The notes under the pieces are model-generated. The model was not told the origin of the DNA. It made no database searches and was given only the letters and a program-made list of their open reading frames with translations. Source: Bacteroidota bacterium (GTDB lineage Bacteria > Bacteroidota > Bacteroidia > Bacteroidales > F082). From it: a stretch of DNA of 64,000 bases. Shown piece after piece: positions 51,535 to 61,402 of this stretch (position 1 is the first letter of the stretch; each line of letters starts with the position of its first letter). Location of the stretch: positions 434,001-498,000 of the forward strand of contig JAHLLA010000001.1 in assembly GCA_020444415.1 (NCBI GenBank). Direction: 5' to 3'. Position numbers and translations under genes: made by a program.

Positions 51535-54500
51535 CTACATATTCCTCCTATACTGCCCACCTACATGGAAAAGGGCTTCCGTAATCTGCCCAATCGAAGC
51601 ATGTTTGGAAGCATCCATCAGCGCTTCGAAGATGTTTTCGTTGGCGATAGCCGCTTCCTGTAATTTTTTGAGCTGCACTGCCGCTTCATCTTTCCATGTT
51701 GCATGCAGTTGTTCAAGCATGTGTATCTGGTATTCCTTTTCCTTCTCCGTAGCCCTGATGATTTCACCGGGAATAATGGTCTTTGAACCTTCGCTACCCA
51801 GGAAAGTATTCACGCCGATAATCGGCATCTTGCCTGAATGCTTCAAGGTTTCATAATACAATGATTCTTCCTGTATTTTGCTGCGCTGGTACATGGTTTC
51901 CATGGCACCCAACACGCCACCGCGCTCCGTGATGCGATCAAATTCCATTAAAATGGCTTCTTCCACCAGTTCCGTCAACTCTTCAATAATGAAAGAGCCC
52001 TGCAACGGATTCTGGTTTTTAGCCAGTCCCAATTCATGATTGATGATCATTTGAATGGCAATGGCCCTGCGAACAGATGCTTCCGTCGGTGTGGTGATGG
52101 CTTCGTCATGCGCATTGGTATGCAACGAATTACAATTGTCATAAATGGCGTACAATGCCTGCAATGTGGTGCGAATATCATTGAAATCGATTTCCTGTGC
52201 GTGCAATGATCGTCCTGAGGTCTGGATATGGTATTTCAGTTTTTGTGAACGTTCATCACCACCATATTTCAGTTTCATGGCTTTCGCCCAAATCAACCTG
52301 GCCACACGGCCAATTACCGCGTATTCCGGATCTTCTCCGTTGGAAAAGAAGAATGATAAATTAGGTGCATAGCTGTTCACGTCCATGCCCCGCGACCTGT
52401 AATATTCCACGTAGGTAAATCCATTGGAAAGTGTAAATGCCAATTGACTGATGGGGTTGGCGCCCGCCTCAGCTATATGATAGCCTGAAATGGAAACACT
52501 GTAAAAGTTACGTACATTATTATTGATGAAGTATTCCTGGATATCACCCATTAATTTTAAGGAAAAATCCGTTGAGAAAATGCAGGTATTTTGAGCCTGG
52601 TCTTCTTTTAAAATATCGGCCTGCACCGTTCCCCGAACCACACTCAGGGTTTTCTTTTTAATTTTCTCATACACATCTTTAGGCAACACCTGATCGCCTG
52701 TAACACCCAACAGAAACAAGCCCAAACCATCATTACCTTTTGGTAGTTTTCCCTGGTAATGTGGCCTTTCTGTGCCTTTCTTTTTATAGATGTCTTTGAT
52801 CTTTTTCTCTACTTCTTTTTCCAGGCCATGCTCCTTTATATACAGCTCGCATTGCTGGTCGATGGCAGCATTCATAAAATAGCCCACCATAGTGGGTGCG
52901 GGCCCGTTGATGGTCATGGAAACAGAGGTTTTCGGATCGGCCAAATTAAAACCTGAATAGAGTTTTTTGGCATCATCGAGACAGGCGATCGAAACACCTG
53001 AATTACCGATTTTACCATAGATATCAGGCCTCCTGTCGGGATCTTCACCATACAATGTAACCGAATCAAACGCTGTAGAAAGCCTTTTGGCGGGCATGCC
53101 CTGTGACACATAATGGAATCGGCGGTTGGTGCGCTCCGGACCGCCTTCACCGGCAAACATTCGGGTAGGATCTTCTCCTTCACGTTTGAAGGGAAATACA
53201 CCTGCCGCGAAAGGAAATTCGCCGGGTACATTTTCTTTCAATACCCATTTCAGAATCTCCCCCCAGCTTTCAAATTTCGGCAAACTTACTTTTGGGATTT
53301 CAAGGTGCGACAATGTTTCCACCTTCGTTTCCACATTAAATTCATTGTTCCTTACCTTAAAAGTAAACTTGTCAGCCGCGTATTTTTTCTTTTTCTCGGG
53401 CCAGGTTTTTAGCAAATCCAGGTTGTTCGGGTCCAGTTTGCGGACAATTTCTTCATATAATTCTTTCAAACTTTCGGTCGCCTTGTCTTTACCATTTGCT
53501 TTCAATTCGTCAATCGACTGGCTGATGCTGAAAAGTTTTTGTGCTATTTTACTTTGATCCTCGGCCCATTTGTTGTAATCCCTGACAGTTTCAGCAATCT
53601 CTGACAAATAACGCACCCGCTGAGGTGGAATAATGTAAATTTTTTCTGGGGTGTTGTTTATAATTATCTGGTCGGTACTAAAATCTGCGTTTGCCTTTTC
53701 ATTCAGTATGTGTAGCAGCCTTTTATAAAACTCATTTACACCCGGGTCGTTGAATTGTGATGCAACTGTCCCGAAAACGGGCATTTCATCCACATCATGA
53801 TCAAACAATAAATTATTGCGCTGGTATTGTTTCTTGACATCCCGCAAGGCATCCTGCGCGCCTCTTTTATCGAATTTATTTAATGCGATAATATCAGCGA
53901 AATCAAGCATATCAATCTTCTCCAGTTGCGTGGCTGCACCATATTCCGGTGTCATCACATACAAGGAAACATCGCTATGATCGACAATAGCCGTATCCGA
54001 TTGACCGATACCTGACGTTTCGAGAATGATCAGGTCGTAACCGGCCGCATGGGCTATTATTTCAGCATCTTTCACGTACTTGGAAATGGATAAATTGGAT
54101 TGACGTGTCGCCAGCGAGCGCATATACACCCGTGGATTATCAATGGCATTCATGCGGATACGATCACCCAGTAGTGCGCCACCCGATTTTCTTTTGGAAG
54201 GATCGACAGAAATGATGGCGATGGTTTTATCGGGAAAATCATGCAGAAACCTGCGTACAATCTCATCCACCAGCGATGACTTTCCAGACCCTCCGGTGCC
54301 TGTAATGCCCAATACAGGTGATTTTTTTGAATTAGCAATTTCAGCCAATTCATCCAGTACATCACCTACTTCTTTCCTGTTGTTTTCCGCTGCCGAAATC
54401 AGTCGTGCAATCGAAACTTTATCTTTTTTTAATATGTCTTTAACTTTAACTGAAACTTTCCTTCCGGTTGGAAAATCCGATTGCTTCATCAGGTCGTTGA

Positions 54501-54906
54501 TCATCCCCTGCAGTCCCATTTCCATGCCGTCATCAGGTGAATAGATCCTTGTGATGCCAAATTTATGCAACTCCTCCATTTCCTCCGGGAGAATCACACC
54601 GCCACCACCTCCAAATATCTTGATATGCCCACAACCTTTTTCCTCTAGCATTTCGTGCATATATTTAAAAAATTCCATGTGCCCACCCTGGTATGAGGTC
54701 AGCGCGATGGCTTGTACGTCTTCCTGTACAGCGGCATTTACAATTTCGTGTACCGACCTGTTGTGGCCCAGGTGAATCACCTCGGCACCATTGGCCTGGA
54801 TAATTCTTCGCATCACATTAATTGCCGCATCATGTCCATCAAATAAGGATGCCGCTGTTACAATTCGCACATGGTTTTTTGGTTTATAAACCTTTGGAGC
54901 CTGCAT
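51535..54906 (-). CDS. icmF: Fused isobutyryl-CoA mutase (IcmF)
   Basis: 1123 residues from the ATG at 54906; 39 further in-frame codons upstream are not family-like and contain the promoter box. Order of domains: B12-binding (about 1-140, [20 protein letters not shown] with the DGHD corrinoid motif), a MeaI-like G-protein chaperone (P-loop [12 protein letters not shown] near 199-209), a linker, then the mutase (about 560-1110). The mutase carries [39 protein letters not shown] and [13 protein letters not shown]. This order marks IcmF, not methylmalonyl-CoA mutase. It interconverts isobutyryl- and n-butyryl-CoA (possibly isovaleryl/pivalyl), linking valine breakdown to beta-oxidation. Divergent from the marR beta-oxidation operon. 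Confidence 0.93.
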   Translation of the reverse strand: MQAPKVYKPKNHVRIVTAASLFDGHDAAINVMRRIIQANGAEVIHLGHNRSVHEIVNAAVQEDVQAIALTSYQGGHMEFFKYMHEMLEEKGCGHIKIFGGGGGVILPEEMEELHKFGITRIYSPDDGMEMGLQGMINDLMKQSDFPTGRKVSVKVKDILKKDKVSIARLISAAENNRKEVGDVLDELAEIANSKKSPVLGITGTGGSGKSSLVDEIVRRFLHDFPDKTIAIISVDPSKRKSGGALLGDRIRMNAIDNPRVYMRSLATRQSNLSISKYVKDAEIIAHAAGYDLIILETSGIGQSDTAIVDHSDVSLYVMTPEYGAATQLEKIDMLDFADIIALNKFDKRGAQDALRDVKKQYQRNNLLFDHDVDEMPVFGTVASQFNDPGVNEFYKRLLHILNEKANADFSTDQIIINNTPEKIYIIPPQRVRYLSEIAETVRDYNKWAEDQSKIAQKLFSISQSIDELKANGKDKATESLKELYEEIVRKLDPNNLDLLKTWPEKKKKYAADKFTFKVRNNEFNVETKVETLSHLEIPKVSLPKFESWGEILKWVLKENVPGEFPFAAGVFPFKREGEDPTRMFAGEGGPERTNRRFHYVSQGMPAKRLSTAFDSVTLYGEDPDRRPDIYGKIGNSGVSIACLDDAKKLYSGFNLADPKTSVSMTINGPAPTMVGYFMNAAIDQQCELYIKEHGLEKEVEKKIKDIYKKKGTERPHYQGKLPKGNDGLGLFLLGVTGDQVLPKDVYEKIKKKTLSVVRGTVQADILKEDQAQNTCIFSTDFSLKLMGDIQEYFINNNVRNFYSVSISGYHIAEAGANPISQLAFTLSNGFTYVEYYRSRGMDVNSYAPNLSFFFSNGEDPEYAVIGRVARLIWAKAMKLKYGGDERSQKLKYHIQTSGRSLHAQEIDFNDIRTTLQALYAIYDNCNSLHTNAHDEAITTPTEASVRRAIAIQMIINHELGLAKNQNPLQGSFIIEELTELVEEAILMEFDRITERGGVLGAMETMYQRSKIQEESLYYETLKHSGKMPIIGVNTFLGSEGSKTIIPGEIIRATEKEKEYQIHMLEQLHATWKDEAAVQLKKLQEAAIANENIFEALMDASKHASIGQITEALFHVGGQYRRNM

Positions 54907-54932
54907 ATAATTACTGTTATGTTGAGTTCTTA

Positions 54933-54940
54933 CAAAGATA
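54933..54940 (-). promoter_or_regulatory. -7 promoter box (TATCTTTG) for icmF
   Basis: Exact TAnnTTTG on the minus strand, 26 bp before the ATG at 54906, which fixes that ATG as the start. Confidence 0.55.
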
Positions 54941-55016
54941 AATATTCCTTTCACTTGAAGACACCTTAATCCTGGATTCAATTTCAAAATAGCATTGTTA
55001 TTTTTTAACAAAAAGC

Positions 55017-55048
55017 TTGACATGCATAGTATTTATATTGTATATTTG
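55017..55048 (+). promoter_or_regulatory. Promoter TTG-N21-TATATTTG for the marR beta-oxidation operon
   Basis: TTG at 55017-55019 and an exact -7 box TATATTTG at 55041-55048. Expected transcription start near 55053, about 30 bp before the marR ATG. Confidence 0.6.
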
Positions 55049-55062
55049 TTGTGCATGCATAG
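55021..55062 (+). promoter_or_regulatory. Candidate MarR operator: two CATGCATAG repeats around the promoter
   Basis: CATGCATAG occurs at 55021-55029, just after the -33 TTG, and again at 55054-55062, at the expected transcription start; the second copy lies in the palindrome TGCATGCA. The repeats are 33 bp apart, about three helical turns, and bracket the -7 box. That placement suits repression by the adjacent MarR protein. Confidence 0.5.
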
Positions 55063-55082
55063 CACTTTCTAAGTATTAAAAC

Positions 55083-55538
55083 ATGAATATTGAAGAAACC
55101 GTTGACTTTCATCTGAGGTCTACTTTGTTCGCAATGAGGCGAATGTATAATTTAATGGCTGCAGAGAACGGCATTACACAGGGTATTGGCTACGCGCTTA
55201 TTAATATCGGAAAAGAAGGTATTCCTGCCACAAAAATTGCCCCGATCATGGGTATGACTTCTTCAAGCCTGAGCAGATTGCTCAAGGAAATGGAAACAAA
55301 TGGTTTGATTTACCGACAGCATGATGATGAAGATAAAAGAGTGGTACGCATTTTTTTAACCAAAGAAGGATTTAATCTTAGAGAAAAAGTGAAAGAAGTG
55401 GTAGTGAATTTCAACAAGAACTTATTTGAAAAGATAAATCCCGAAGAAATGAAAGGTTTTGTGAAGGTAAACAATATGATTAAAGAACTGGTAATCGAAG
55501 AAGTTGATGAATTTCAGAATAATACTCACCCAAAATAA
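55083..55538 (+). CDS. MarR-family transcriptional regulator
   Basis: 151 residues. Winged helix-turn-helix: recognition region KIAPIMGMTSSSLSRLLKEMETNGLIYRQHDDEDKRVVRIFLTKEG (about 57-102), with the wing DDEDKRVV. The dimerisation helices lie at both ends. First gene of the operon with hydroxyacyl-CoA dehydrogenase, thiolase and acyl-CoA dehydrogenase, so it probably senses an acyl-CoA or fatty acid. The repeat pair over its own promoter suggests autorepression. Confidence 0.88.
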   Translation: MNIEETVDFHLRSTLFAMRRMYNLMAAENGITQGIGYALINIGKEGIPATKIAPIMGMTSSSLSRLLKEMETNGLIYRQHDDEDKRVVRIFLTKEGFNLREKVKEVVVNFNKNLFEKINPEEMKGFVKVNNMIKELVIEEVDEFQNNTHPK

Positions 55539-55550
55539 TTAATATAAATC

Positions 55551-57968
55551 ATGCAAATAATAGCTATGACACGAAGAATTAAAAAAGTAGCCATATTGGG
55601 ATCCGGGGTGATGGGATCAGGAATTGCCTGTCATTTTGCCAATATTGGTGCTGAAGTATTGCTGATCGATATCGTACCGCGTGAACTGGACGATAAAGAA
55701 AAAGCAAAAGGACTTACGCTTGACGACAAAGTGGTAAGAAACCGGATCGTAAACAACTCGCTGCAGGCGGCTTTAAAATCAAAGCCCTCTCCTATTTACA
55801 AACAATCATTCAGTAAACGAATTACCACGGGCAACTTTGATGATGACCTGTCAAAAATTGCTGATTGTGACTGGGTGATTGAAGTTGTGATAGAAAGACT
55901 TGACATCAAACAATCCGTTTTTGCCAATGTGGAGAAATACCGGAAACCGGGTACATTGATCACTACCAACACTTCTGGTATTTCCGTTGAAGCCATGCTG
56001 GAAGGCCGGAGCGAAGATTTCCAGCAACATTTTTGCGGTACACACTTTTTCAATCCACCACGATACCTGCAGTTGTTTGAAATCATCCCAACCAGTAAAA
56101 CCTCTCAGGAAGTACTTGACTTCCTGGCAGACTATGCTTCACGCTTTCTTGGAAAAACACCTGTACTGGCCAAAGACACACCTGCATTTATTGCCAACAG
56201 GATTGGTACGTTCTCCATCATGGAGTTATTTAATAATGTGAAAAACCTGGATCTGACCATTACAGAAATAGACAAGCTTACAGGGCCCGTTATCGGACGA
56301 GCAAAATCAGCAACTTTCAGAACGGCCGATATTGTTGGCCTCGATACTTTGGTGCATGTAGCCAATAATATCAAGGAAACCACCAAGGACGAAGCCAATG
56401 CGCTGTTCACCATCCCTGATTATTTAAAAACCATGCTGGAAAACAAATGGCTGGGATCGAAAACAAAACAGGGGTTCTATAAAAAAGCGGAAAAAGATGG
56501 CAAAAAGATCTTCCCGACACTCGACATTAAAACAATGGAGTACACTGAAGACCCAAGGCCTAAATTTGCTGTATTTGAGCAAACAAAAGGTATTGATGAC
56601 CTGCGAGAACGCATGCCCATCCTTTTTGCCGATAAAACCAAAGTAGGCGAATTTTACCGCTCTTCATTTTACAGTTTATTCCAGTTTACTTCCAATCGTA
56701 TACCTGAAATAAGCGATGAAATTTACAAGGTAGATGACGCCATGAATGCCGGTTTTGGCTGGAAATTAGGACCTTTCCAAACCTGGGATGCAGTAGGTGT
56801 TCCTGATACAGTTAAGGCCATGGAAGAAGCAGGTAAAAAACCTGCGCAATGGGTATATGATATGCTTGATGCCGGGATCACTTCTTTTTATAAGGTAGAA
56901 AAAGGCCGGAAATATTTTTATGACATTCCGAGCAAATCATACAAAGAAATTCCAGGTCAGGAAGGCAGGCTTTCATTGGAAGTGTTGCGCAACACGAATG
57001 TCATCTGGCATAATGAAGACACCACGCTTTTTGATTTGGGCGATGGCATTCTGAATATCGAATTCTACACCAAGATGAACACCATCGGTCAGGGTGTGTT
57101 GGAAGGACTCAACTATGCAGTTGACCTAGCCGAAAAAGAATACAAAGGACTGGTAGTTTCAAATGAAGGCGATCATTTTTCAGCCGGAGCCAATGTAGGC
57201 ATGATTTACATGCTGGCCATTGAGCAAGAATGGGAAGAACTGGATATGGCCGTACAATGGTTCCAGAAAACCATGATGCGCATGCGTTATTCATCCATTC
57301 CGGTAATTGCTGCACCCCACGGCATGGCACTTGGCGGTGGATGTGAACTTTGTATGCACTCCGATAAGGTATTAGCACATGCAGAAACGTATATGGGACT
57401 CGTTGAATTTGGCGTAGGTTTAATCCCCGGCGGCGGCGGCACCAAAGAGTTTGCCTTACGTCTTTCTGACGAATTGCAGGACGGAGACATCAGAACCAAT
57501 GCTTTCCTGAATCGCTATTTAAGCATCGGGCAGGCAAAAGTCTCAACTTCAGCTTATGAAGCATTTGATCTGGGTTACCTGCGAAAAGGTACTGATGAAG
57601 TGATTGTGAGCCGCGCCCATCAACTGGCTTATGCCAAACGTCTGGCGCTTGATCTCTCTGACAAAGGCTATACACAACCTGCGCCACGAAATGACATCAA
57701 GGTACTGGGTAAAGAAGCACTGGGGATGGTATACGTGGGAGCTGATGGTTTTGTAACCGGTAATTACATGTCGGAACACGACCAGGTGATCGCAGAAAAA
57801 TTAGGCGAAGTGCTTTCAGGTGGTGAAATTTCACAGGCATTAACAGAAGTGTCTGAACAGTACCTGTTGAACCTGGAACGAAAGGCTTTCATGGAGTTAT
57901 GCTCAACACGTAAAACACTTGAAAGAATTCAAAGCCTGATCACAAAAGGTAAAATACTACGTAACTAA
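55551..57968 (+). CDS. 3-hydroxyacyl-CoA dehydrogenase / enoyl-CoA hydratase fusion (FadN-like)
   Basis: 805 residues; a second ATG at 55566 (MTRRIKKVAILGSG) may be the true start. The dehydrogenase is N-terminal and the hydratase C-terminal, the FadN order rather than the FadB/FadJ order. NAD-binding KKVAILGSGVMGSGIACHF, VIEVVIERLDIK and FCGTHFFNPPRYLQLFEII belong to the former. A second dehydrogenase-like C-domain spans about 360-470. In the hydratase (about 500-720), VSNEGDHFSAGANVGM and APHGMALGGGCELCMHSDK form the pocket, and LVEFGVGLIPGGGGTKE holds the catalytic Glu. It performs two beta-oxidation steps on acyl-CoA, feeding the thiolase 28 bp downstream. Confidence 0.92.
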   Translation: MQIIAMTRRIKKVAILGSGVMGSGIACHFANIGAEVLLIDIVPRELDDKEKAKGLTLDDKVVRNRIVNNSLQAALKSKPSPIYKQSFSKRITTGNFDDDLSKIADCDWVIEVVIERLDIKQSVFANVEKYRKPGTLITTNTSGISVEAMLEGRSEDFQQHFCGTHFFNPPRYLQLFEIIPTSKTSQEVLDFLADYASRFLGKTPVLAKDTPAFIANRIGTFSIMELFNNVKNLDLTITEIDKLTGPVIGRAKSATFRTADIVGLDTLVHVANNIKETTKDEANALFTIPDYLKTMLENKWLGSKTKQGFYKKAEKDGKKIFPTLDIKTMEYTEDPRPKFAVFEQTKGIDDLRERMPILFADKTKVGEFYRSSFYSLFQFTSNRIPEISDEIYKVDDAMNAGFGWKLGPFQTWDAVGVPDTVKAMEEAGKKPAQWVYDMLDAGITSFYKVEKGRKYFYDIPSKSYKEIPGQEGRLSLEVLRNTNVIWHNEDTTLFDLGDGILNIEFYTKMNTIGQGVLEGLNYAVDLAEKEYKGLVVSNEGDHFSAGANVGMIYMLAIEQEWEELDMAVQWFQKTMMRMRYSSIPVIAAPHGMALGGGCELCMHSDKVLAHAETYMGLVEFGVGLIPGGGGTKEFALRLSDELQDGDIRTNAFLNRYLSIGQAKVSTSAYEAFDLGYLRKGTDEVIVSRAHQLAYAKRLALDLSDKGYTQPAPRNDIKVLGKEALGMVYVGADGFVTGNYMSEHDQVIAEKLGEVLSGGEISQALTEVSEQYLLNLERKAFMELCSTRKTLERIQSLITKGKILRN

Positions 57969-57996
57969 CCATTATTAATCTGAAAAAAATATTATC

Positions 57997-59169
57997 ATGA
58001 ATGCATATATAGTAGCAGGATATCGATCAGCCATTGGTAAAGCACCCAGGGGTAGTTTACGTTTTACACGCCCCGATGATATTGCGGCAGTCGTTATCAA
58101 ACACATTTTAGAAAAATTTCCCCAGATCGATCAATCGAAAATTGACGACGTGGTAGTTGGAAATGCCTTCCCCGAAGCAGAAACCGGTTTCAATATGGGT
58201 AGATTACTCTCACTGATGTCAATGGATACCATTGAAGTTCCGGGCTCTACAGTAAACAGGTATTGTGCCTCTGGGCTGGAAACCATTGCCATCGCTTCAT
58301 CGAAAATTACAGCAGGTATTGCTGATATGATCGTTGCCGGTGGCGCCGAAACCATGTCGATGATCAACATGGGCGGATGGAGAATGGTTCCTAACCCGGA
58401 TGTGGCCAAACAACACCCGAAATGGTTCTTAAGTATGGGATTGACATCAGAAATGGTGTCAAAAGAATACAATGTTTCTCGCCAGGAGCAAGATGAGTTT
58501 GCTGTAAAATCAGTGAATAAAGCCCTGTCAGCCATTGATGCCGGTAAATTCAAAGATGAAATAGTTCCAATCACCATAAAGGAAAATTATTTCGCAGATA
58601 ATAAGATGAAAACACGTGAATATGTTTTCGACACTGATGAAGGCCCCAGGAAGGGAACAACGGTAGAAGGTCTTGCAAAACTGAGGCCCGCTTTTGCATC
58701 TGACGGAAGGTCAACAGCAGGTAACTCATCTCAAATGTCGGATGGAGCCGCATTCGTTTTGGTTGTCTCCGAAAAAATGCTGAAAGAATACAACTTGACA
58801 CCTATTGCACGGCTTGTAGATTACCAGGTAGCCGGTGTGGAGCCTTACAAAATGGGTATTGGACCTGTGGAAGCCATTCCAAAAGTTTTGAAACATTCGG
58901 GCATGAAGCTTTCTGATATGGAATTGATCGAATTAAACGAAGCTTTTGCATCACAATCAATAGTGGTAATGAACGAATTGAGGATCAATCCAGACATTGT
59001 GAATGTAAATGGTGGTGCCATCGCCCTGGGCCATCCATTGGGAGCAACTGGCGCCAAATTAACCGTCCAGTTAATGCACGAGCTTAAGCGCAGGGGCGGA
59101 AAATACGGTATGGTGACCATGTGTATCGGAACCGGACAAGGCGCCGCAGGAATATTTGAAATGCTATAA
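57997..59169 (+). CDS. Acetyl-CoA acyltransferase (beta-oxidation thiolase)
   Basis: 390 residues, full-length thiolase. The nucleophile Cys90 lies in VNRYCASGLETIA. The C-terminal His is in GGAIALGHPLGATGA and the second Cys in MCIGTGQGAAGIFE. Substrate-loop blocks such as GPVEAIPKVLKHSG are conserved. It cleaves 3-ketoacyl-CoA to acetyl-CoA and a shortened acyl-CoA. It could also cleave acetoacetyl-CoA arising from the leucine pathway. Sits between the FadN-like protein and the acyl-CoA dehydrogenase in one operon. Confidence 0.93.
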   Translation: MNAYIVAGYRSAIGKAPRGSLRFTRPDDIAAVVIKHILEKFPQIDQSKIDDVVVGNAFPEAETGFNMGRLLSLMSMDTIEVPGSTVNRYCASGLETIAIASSKITAGIADMIVAGGAETMSMINMGGWRMVPNPDVAKQHPKWFLSMGLTSEMVSKEYNVSRQEQDEFAVKSVNKALSAIDAGKFKDEIVPITIKENYFADNKMKTREYVFDTDEGPRKGTTVEGLAKLRPAFASDGRSTAGNSSQMSDGAAFVLVVSEKMLKEYNLTPIARLVDYQVAGVEPYKMGIGPVEAIPKVLKHSGMKLSDMELIELNEAFASQSIVVMNELRINPDIVNVNGGAIALGHPLGATGAKLTVQLMHELKRRGGKYGMVTMCIGTGQGAAGIFEML

Positions 59170-59193
59170 AAAATTAACCTAAAAAATATAATC

Positions 59194-60978
59194 ATGTCTG
59201 AAAATAAAACACTAAAAGGAGGCGAATTTTTGATTCGCGAAACCAATGCTCAGGATGTTTTTATTCCTGAAGAATTCAATGAAGAACAGCGGATGATCGC
59301 CCAGAGCTTCAAAGAGTTTACGGATACACAGGTGCTCCCACAAATGGAACAACTGGAAAAACACGACCGTGAACTGCTCACAAAAATGTTTAAAGATGCC
59401 GGCGAACTTGGTTTGCTTGGCGTGTCCATTCCTGAAGAATATGGTGGCTTTGGACAAAATTTTGTCACCTCCATGCTGGCGGTTGAAGAAATGGGAAAAG
59501 GATTCAGCTTTGCTGTCGCTTTTTCTGCCCACACCGGAATTGGCACCTTACCCATATTATATTATGGTACGGATGAACAAAAAGAAAAGTACATTCCCAA
59601 ACTGGCATCGGGGGAGTTTATTGGTGCATACTGCCTTACCGAAGCTGATGCTGGCTCTGATGCCAATTCTGGTAAAACCAAAGCCAAATTGAGTGACGAT
59701 GGCAAACACTACATTTTAAATGGTGTTAAAATCTGGATCACCAATGGTGGTGTTGCCGATCTGCTGATCGTTTTTGCAAAAATTGATGATGATAAAAACC
59801 TGAGCGCTTTTATAATTGAATCTGCATATAAGGGCGTTACACTGGGTGCCGACGAAGAAAAAATGGGCATCAAAGGCTCATCTACTGTGCAAGTTTACCT
59901 GGATGATGTGAAAGTCCCCGTTGAAAACCTGCTGGGCGAAAGAAATGGTGGATTCAAAATTGCCCTTAATATCCTGAACCTGGGACGTATTAAGCTGGCA
60001 GGCGCTACCACTGGTGCAGGCAAAGGCACTATTACAAATGCTGTAAACTATGCGAATGAACGCAAGCAATTTGGACAACCCATTGCCAGTTTTGGTGCGA
60101 TCAAGCACAAATTAGCTGAAATGGTGATCCAGAATTTTGCTGCTGAGTCACTTACTTACAGGGCAAGCCAAAATATTGAAGATGCCACGCAATTATTTAT
60201 CGATGAAGGCATGGATAAAAGCAAGGCAACACTTGAAGGCATCAGGCAGTATGCCATTGAAGCGTCCATTGCCAAAGTATTTGGTTCCGAAGCACTGGAT
60301 TATGTTGTGGATGAAGGTGTTCAAATTTACGGTGGTATGGGCTATTCAGCCGAAACACCCGTTGAAAAAGCCTACCGAGACTCCCGTATCAACCGGATAT
60401 TTGAAGGCACCAATGAGATCAACCGGATGGTAATCGTTGGCGAGCTTATTAAAAGAGGGTTGAAAGGTGAAATTGACCTGTTAACACCAGCCAAAGAAGT
60501 AGGCAAAGAGCTCATGGGCATCCCTGATTTTGGCAGTCCGGTTACGGATTATTTCGAGGTAAAGAAGAAAATGATCATCAATTTCAAGAAGAGTATTCTG
60601 ATGGTGGCCGGATCAGCCATTCAAAAATTCATGCAGGATATTTCCAACGAGCAGGAGTTGCTGATCAATGCAGCCAATATGATCATTTGGACTTATGCTG
60701 CTGAATCCATGCTGTTGCGTATTGAAAAACTGAATGGCATGTATGATGAACAAAAGATGAATCTATATAAAGACATACTGGATGTGTATATGTATGATGT
60801 AGCTCATAAAATCAACAAAGAAGGTGTCGATGCTGTAAACGCTTTTGGAACCGGCGATGAAAAACAAGGTATGCTAATGGGCATGAAACGTTTTACAAAA
60901 GCGGCTTCAGTGAACGTGGTAGCTGCCCGTCGCAGGATTGCTGATAAGTTGATTGAAGACAATAAGTATAACTTTTAA
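59194..60978 (+). CDS. Acyl-CoA dehydrogenase, long-chain type with C-terminal extension
   Basis: 594 residues. The core dehydrogenase (about 20-430) has YCLTEADAGSDANSGKT, ILNGVKIWITNGG, ERKQFGQPIASF and VQIYGGMGYSAETPVEKAYRDSRI. The catalytic Glu is in IFEGTNEINRM. A C-terminal helical domain of about 160 residues (435-594) resembles that of VLCAD and ACAD9-type enzymes and may mediate dimerisation or membrane contact. It catalyses the first step of fatty acid beta-oxidation. A palindromic repeat begins four bases after its stop codon. Confidence 0.92.
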   Translation: MSENKTLKGGEFLIRETNAQDVFIPEEFNEEQRMIAQSFKEFTDTQVLPQMEQLEKHDRELLTKMFKDAGELGLLGVSIPEEYGGFGQNFVTSMLAVEEMGKGFSFAVAFSAHTGIGTLPILYYGTDEQKEKYIPKLASGEFIGAYCLTEADAGSDANSGKTKAKLSDDGKHYILNGVKIWITNGGVADLLIVFAKIDDDKNLSAFIIESAYKGVTLGADEEKMGIKGSSTVQVYLDDVKVPVENLLGERNGGFKIALNILNLGRIKLAGATTGAGKGTITNAVNYANERKQFGQPIASFGAIKHKLAEMVIQNFAAESLTYRASQNIEDATQLFIDEGMDKSKATLEGIRQYAIEASIAKVFGSEALDYVVDEGVQIYGGMGYSAETPVEKAYRDSRINRIFEGTNEINRMVIVGELIKRGLKGEIDLLTPAKEVGKELMGIPDFGSPVTDYFEVKKKMIINFKKSILMVAGSAIQKFMQDISNEQELLINAANMIIWTYAAESMLLRIEKLNGMYDEQKMNLYKDILDVYMYDVAHKINKEGVDAVNAFGTGDEKQGMLMGMKRFTKAASVNVVAARRRIADKLIEDNKYNF

Positions 60979-60981
60979 ACT

Positions 60982-61079
60982 GTCATCGCGAACACCGTGG
61001 GAAGGTAAAGAGATGGCGTGAAGCGATCTCAATCAAGAACATCGATGAGATTGCTTCGCACTTCGTGGCTCGCAATGAC
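60982..61079 (+). repeat. Palindromic repeat, copy 1 (98 bp)
   Basis: Begins GTCATCGCGAAC and ends CTCGCAATGAC, with inner arms GCGTGAAGCGATCTC and GAGATTGCTTCGCAC forming an imperfect hairpin. Copy 2 lies at 61403-61500 in the same orientation and has the same length. It directly precedes the GIY-YIG gene. The outer motif matches the kind of GTCATTGCGA...TCGCAATGAC palindrome dispersed in many bacteria. Confidence 0.85.
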
Positions 61080-61091
61080 GATAAAGTAAGT

Positions 61092-61358
61092 ATGGAAAGA
61101 GGTGGACATGTTTATATAATGACAAATAAAATGAACACTGTTCTTTATACAGGTGTTACAAGCGAACTTACAACAAGGGTTTGGCAGCACAAAACCAATG
61201 TTTATCCCGGTTCATTTTCATCTAAATACAAAACACACAAACTTGTTTACTATGAATACTTTGAATTTATTGAAGAAGCTATTGCAAGGGAAAAACAAAT
61301 AAAAGGAGGATCCAGAAAAAAGAAGATTGATTTAATTAATAATTTTAATCCTGAATAG
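61092..61358 (+). CDS. Small GIY-YIG nuclease
   Basis: 88 residues from the ATG at 61092; an in-frame GTG at 61065 lies within the palindrome and is not favoured. A single GIY-YIG domain: HVYIMTNKMNTVLYTGVTSE gives the two tyrosine strands (VYI and YTG), RVWQHK the conserved Arg, EAIAREKQIKGGSRKKKIDLI the catalytic Glu, and a terminal INNFNPE. It has the length of the UPF0213/small GIY-YIG family, whose members occur in many copies and have no settled function. Flanked on both sides by the 98-bp palindrome; with them it makes a module of 421 bp (copy start to copy start) inserted in a fatty acid operon. Confidence 0.88.
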   Translation: MERGGHVYIMTNKMNTVLYTGVTSELTTRVWQHKTNVYPGSFSSKYKTHKLVYYEYFEFIEEAIAREKQIKGGSRKKKIDLINNFNPE

Positions 61359-61402
61359 AGGGATTGGTATGTTGATATTATAAATGAAGAACATTAAAAC
61401 CC

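Noticed and set aside
54907-55023. N-terminal extension of IcmF to 55023
   Set aside because: The extra 39 residues do not resemble the B12 domain, and the TATCTTTG promoter box lies within them.
54907-55082. Cobalamin riboswitch before the B12-dependent mutase
   Set aside because: The leader after the -7 box is only about 20 nt and contains no B12-box-like sequence.
61065-61091. GTG start for the GIY-YIG gene
   Set aside because: It lies inside the palindromic repeat; the ATG at 61092 gives a normal single-domain protein beginning next to the first tyrosine strand.
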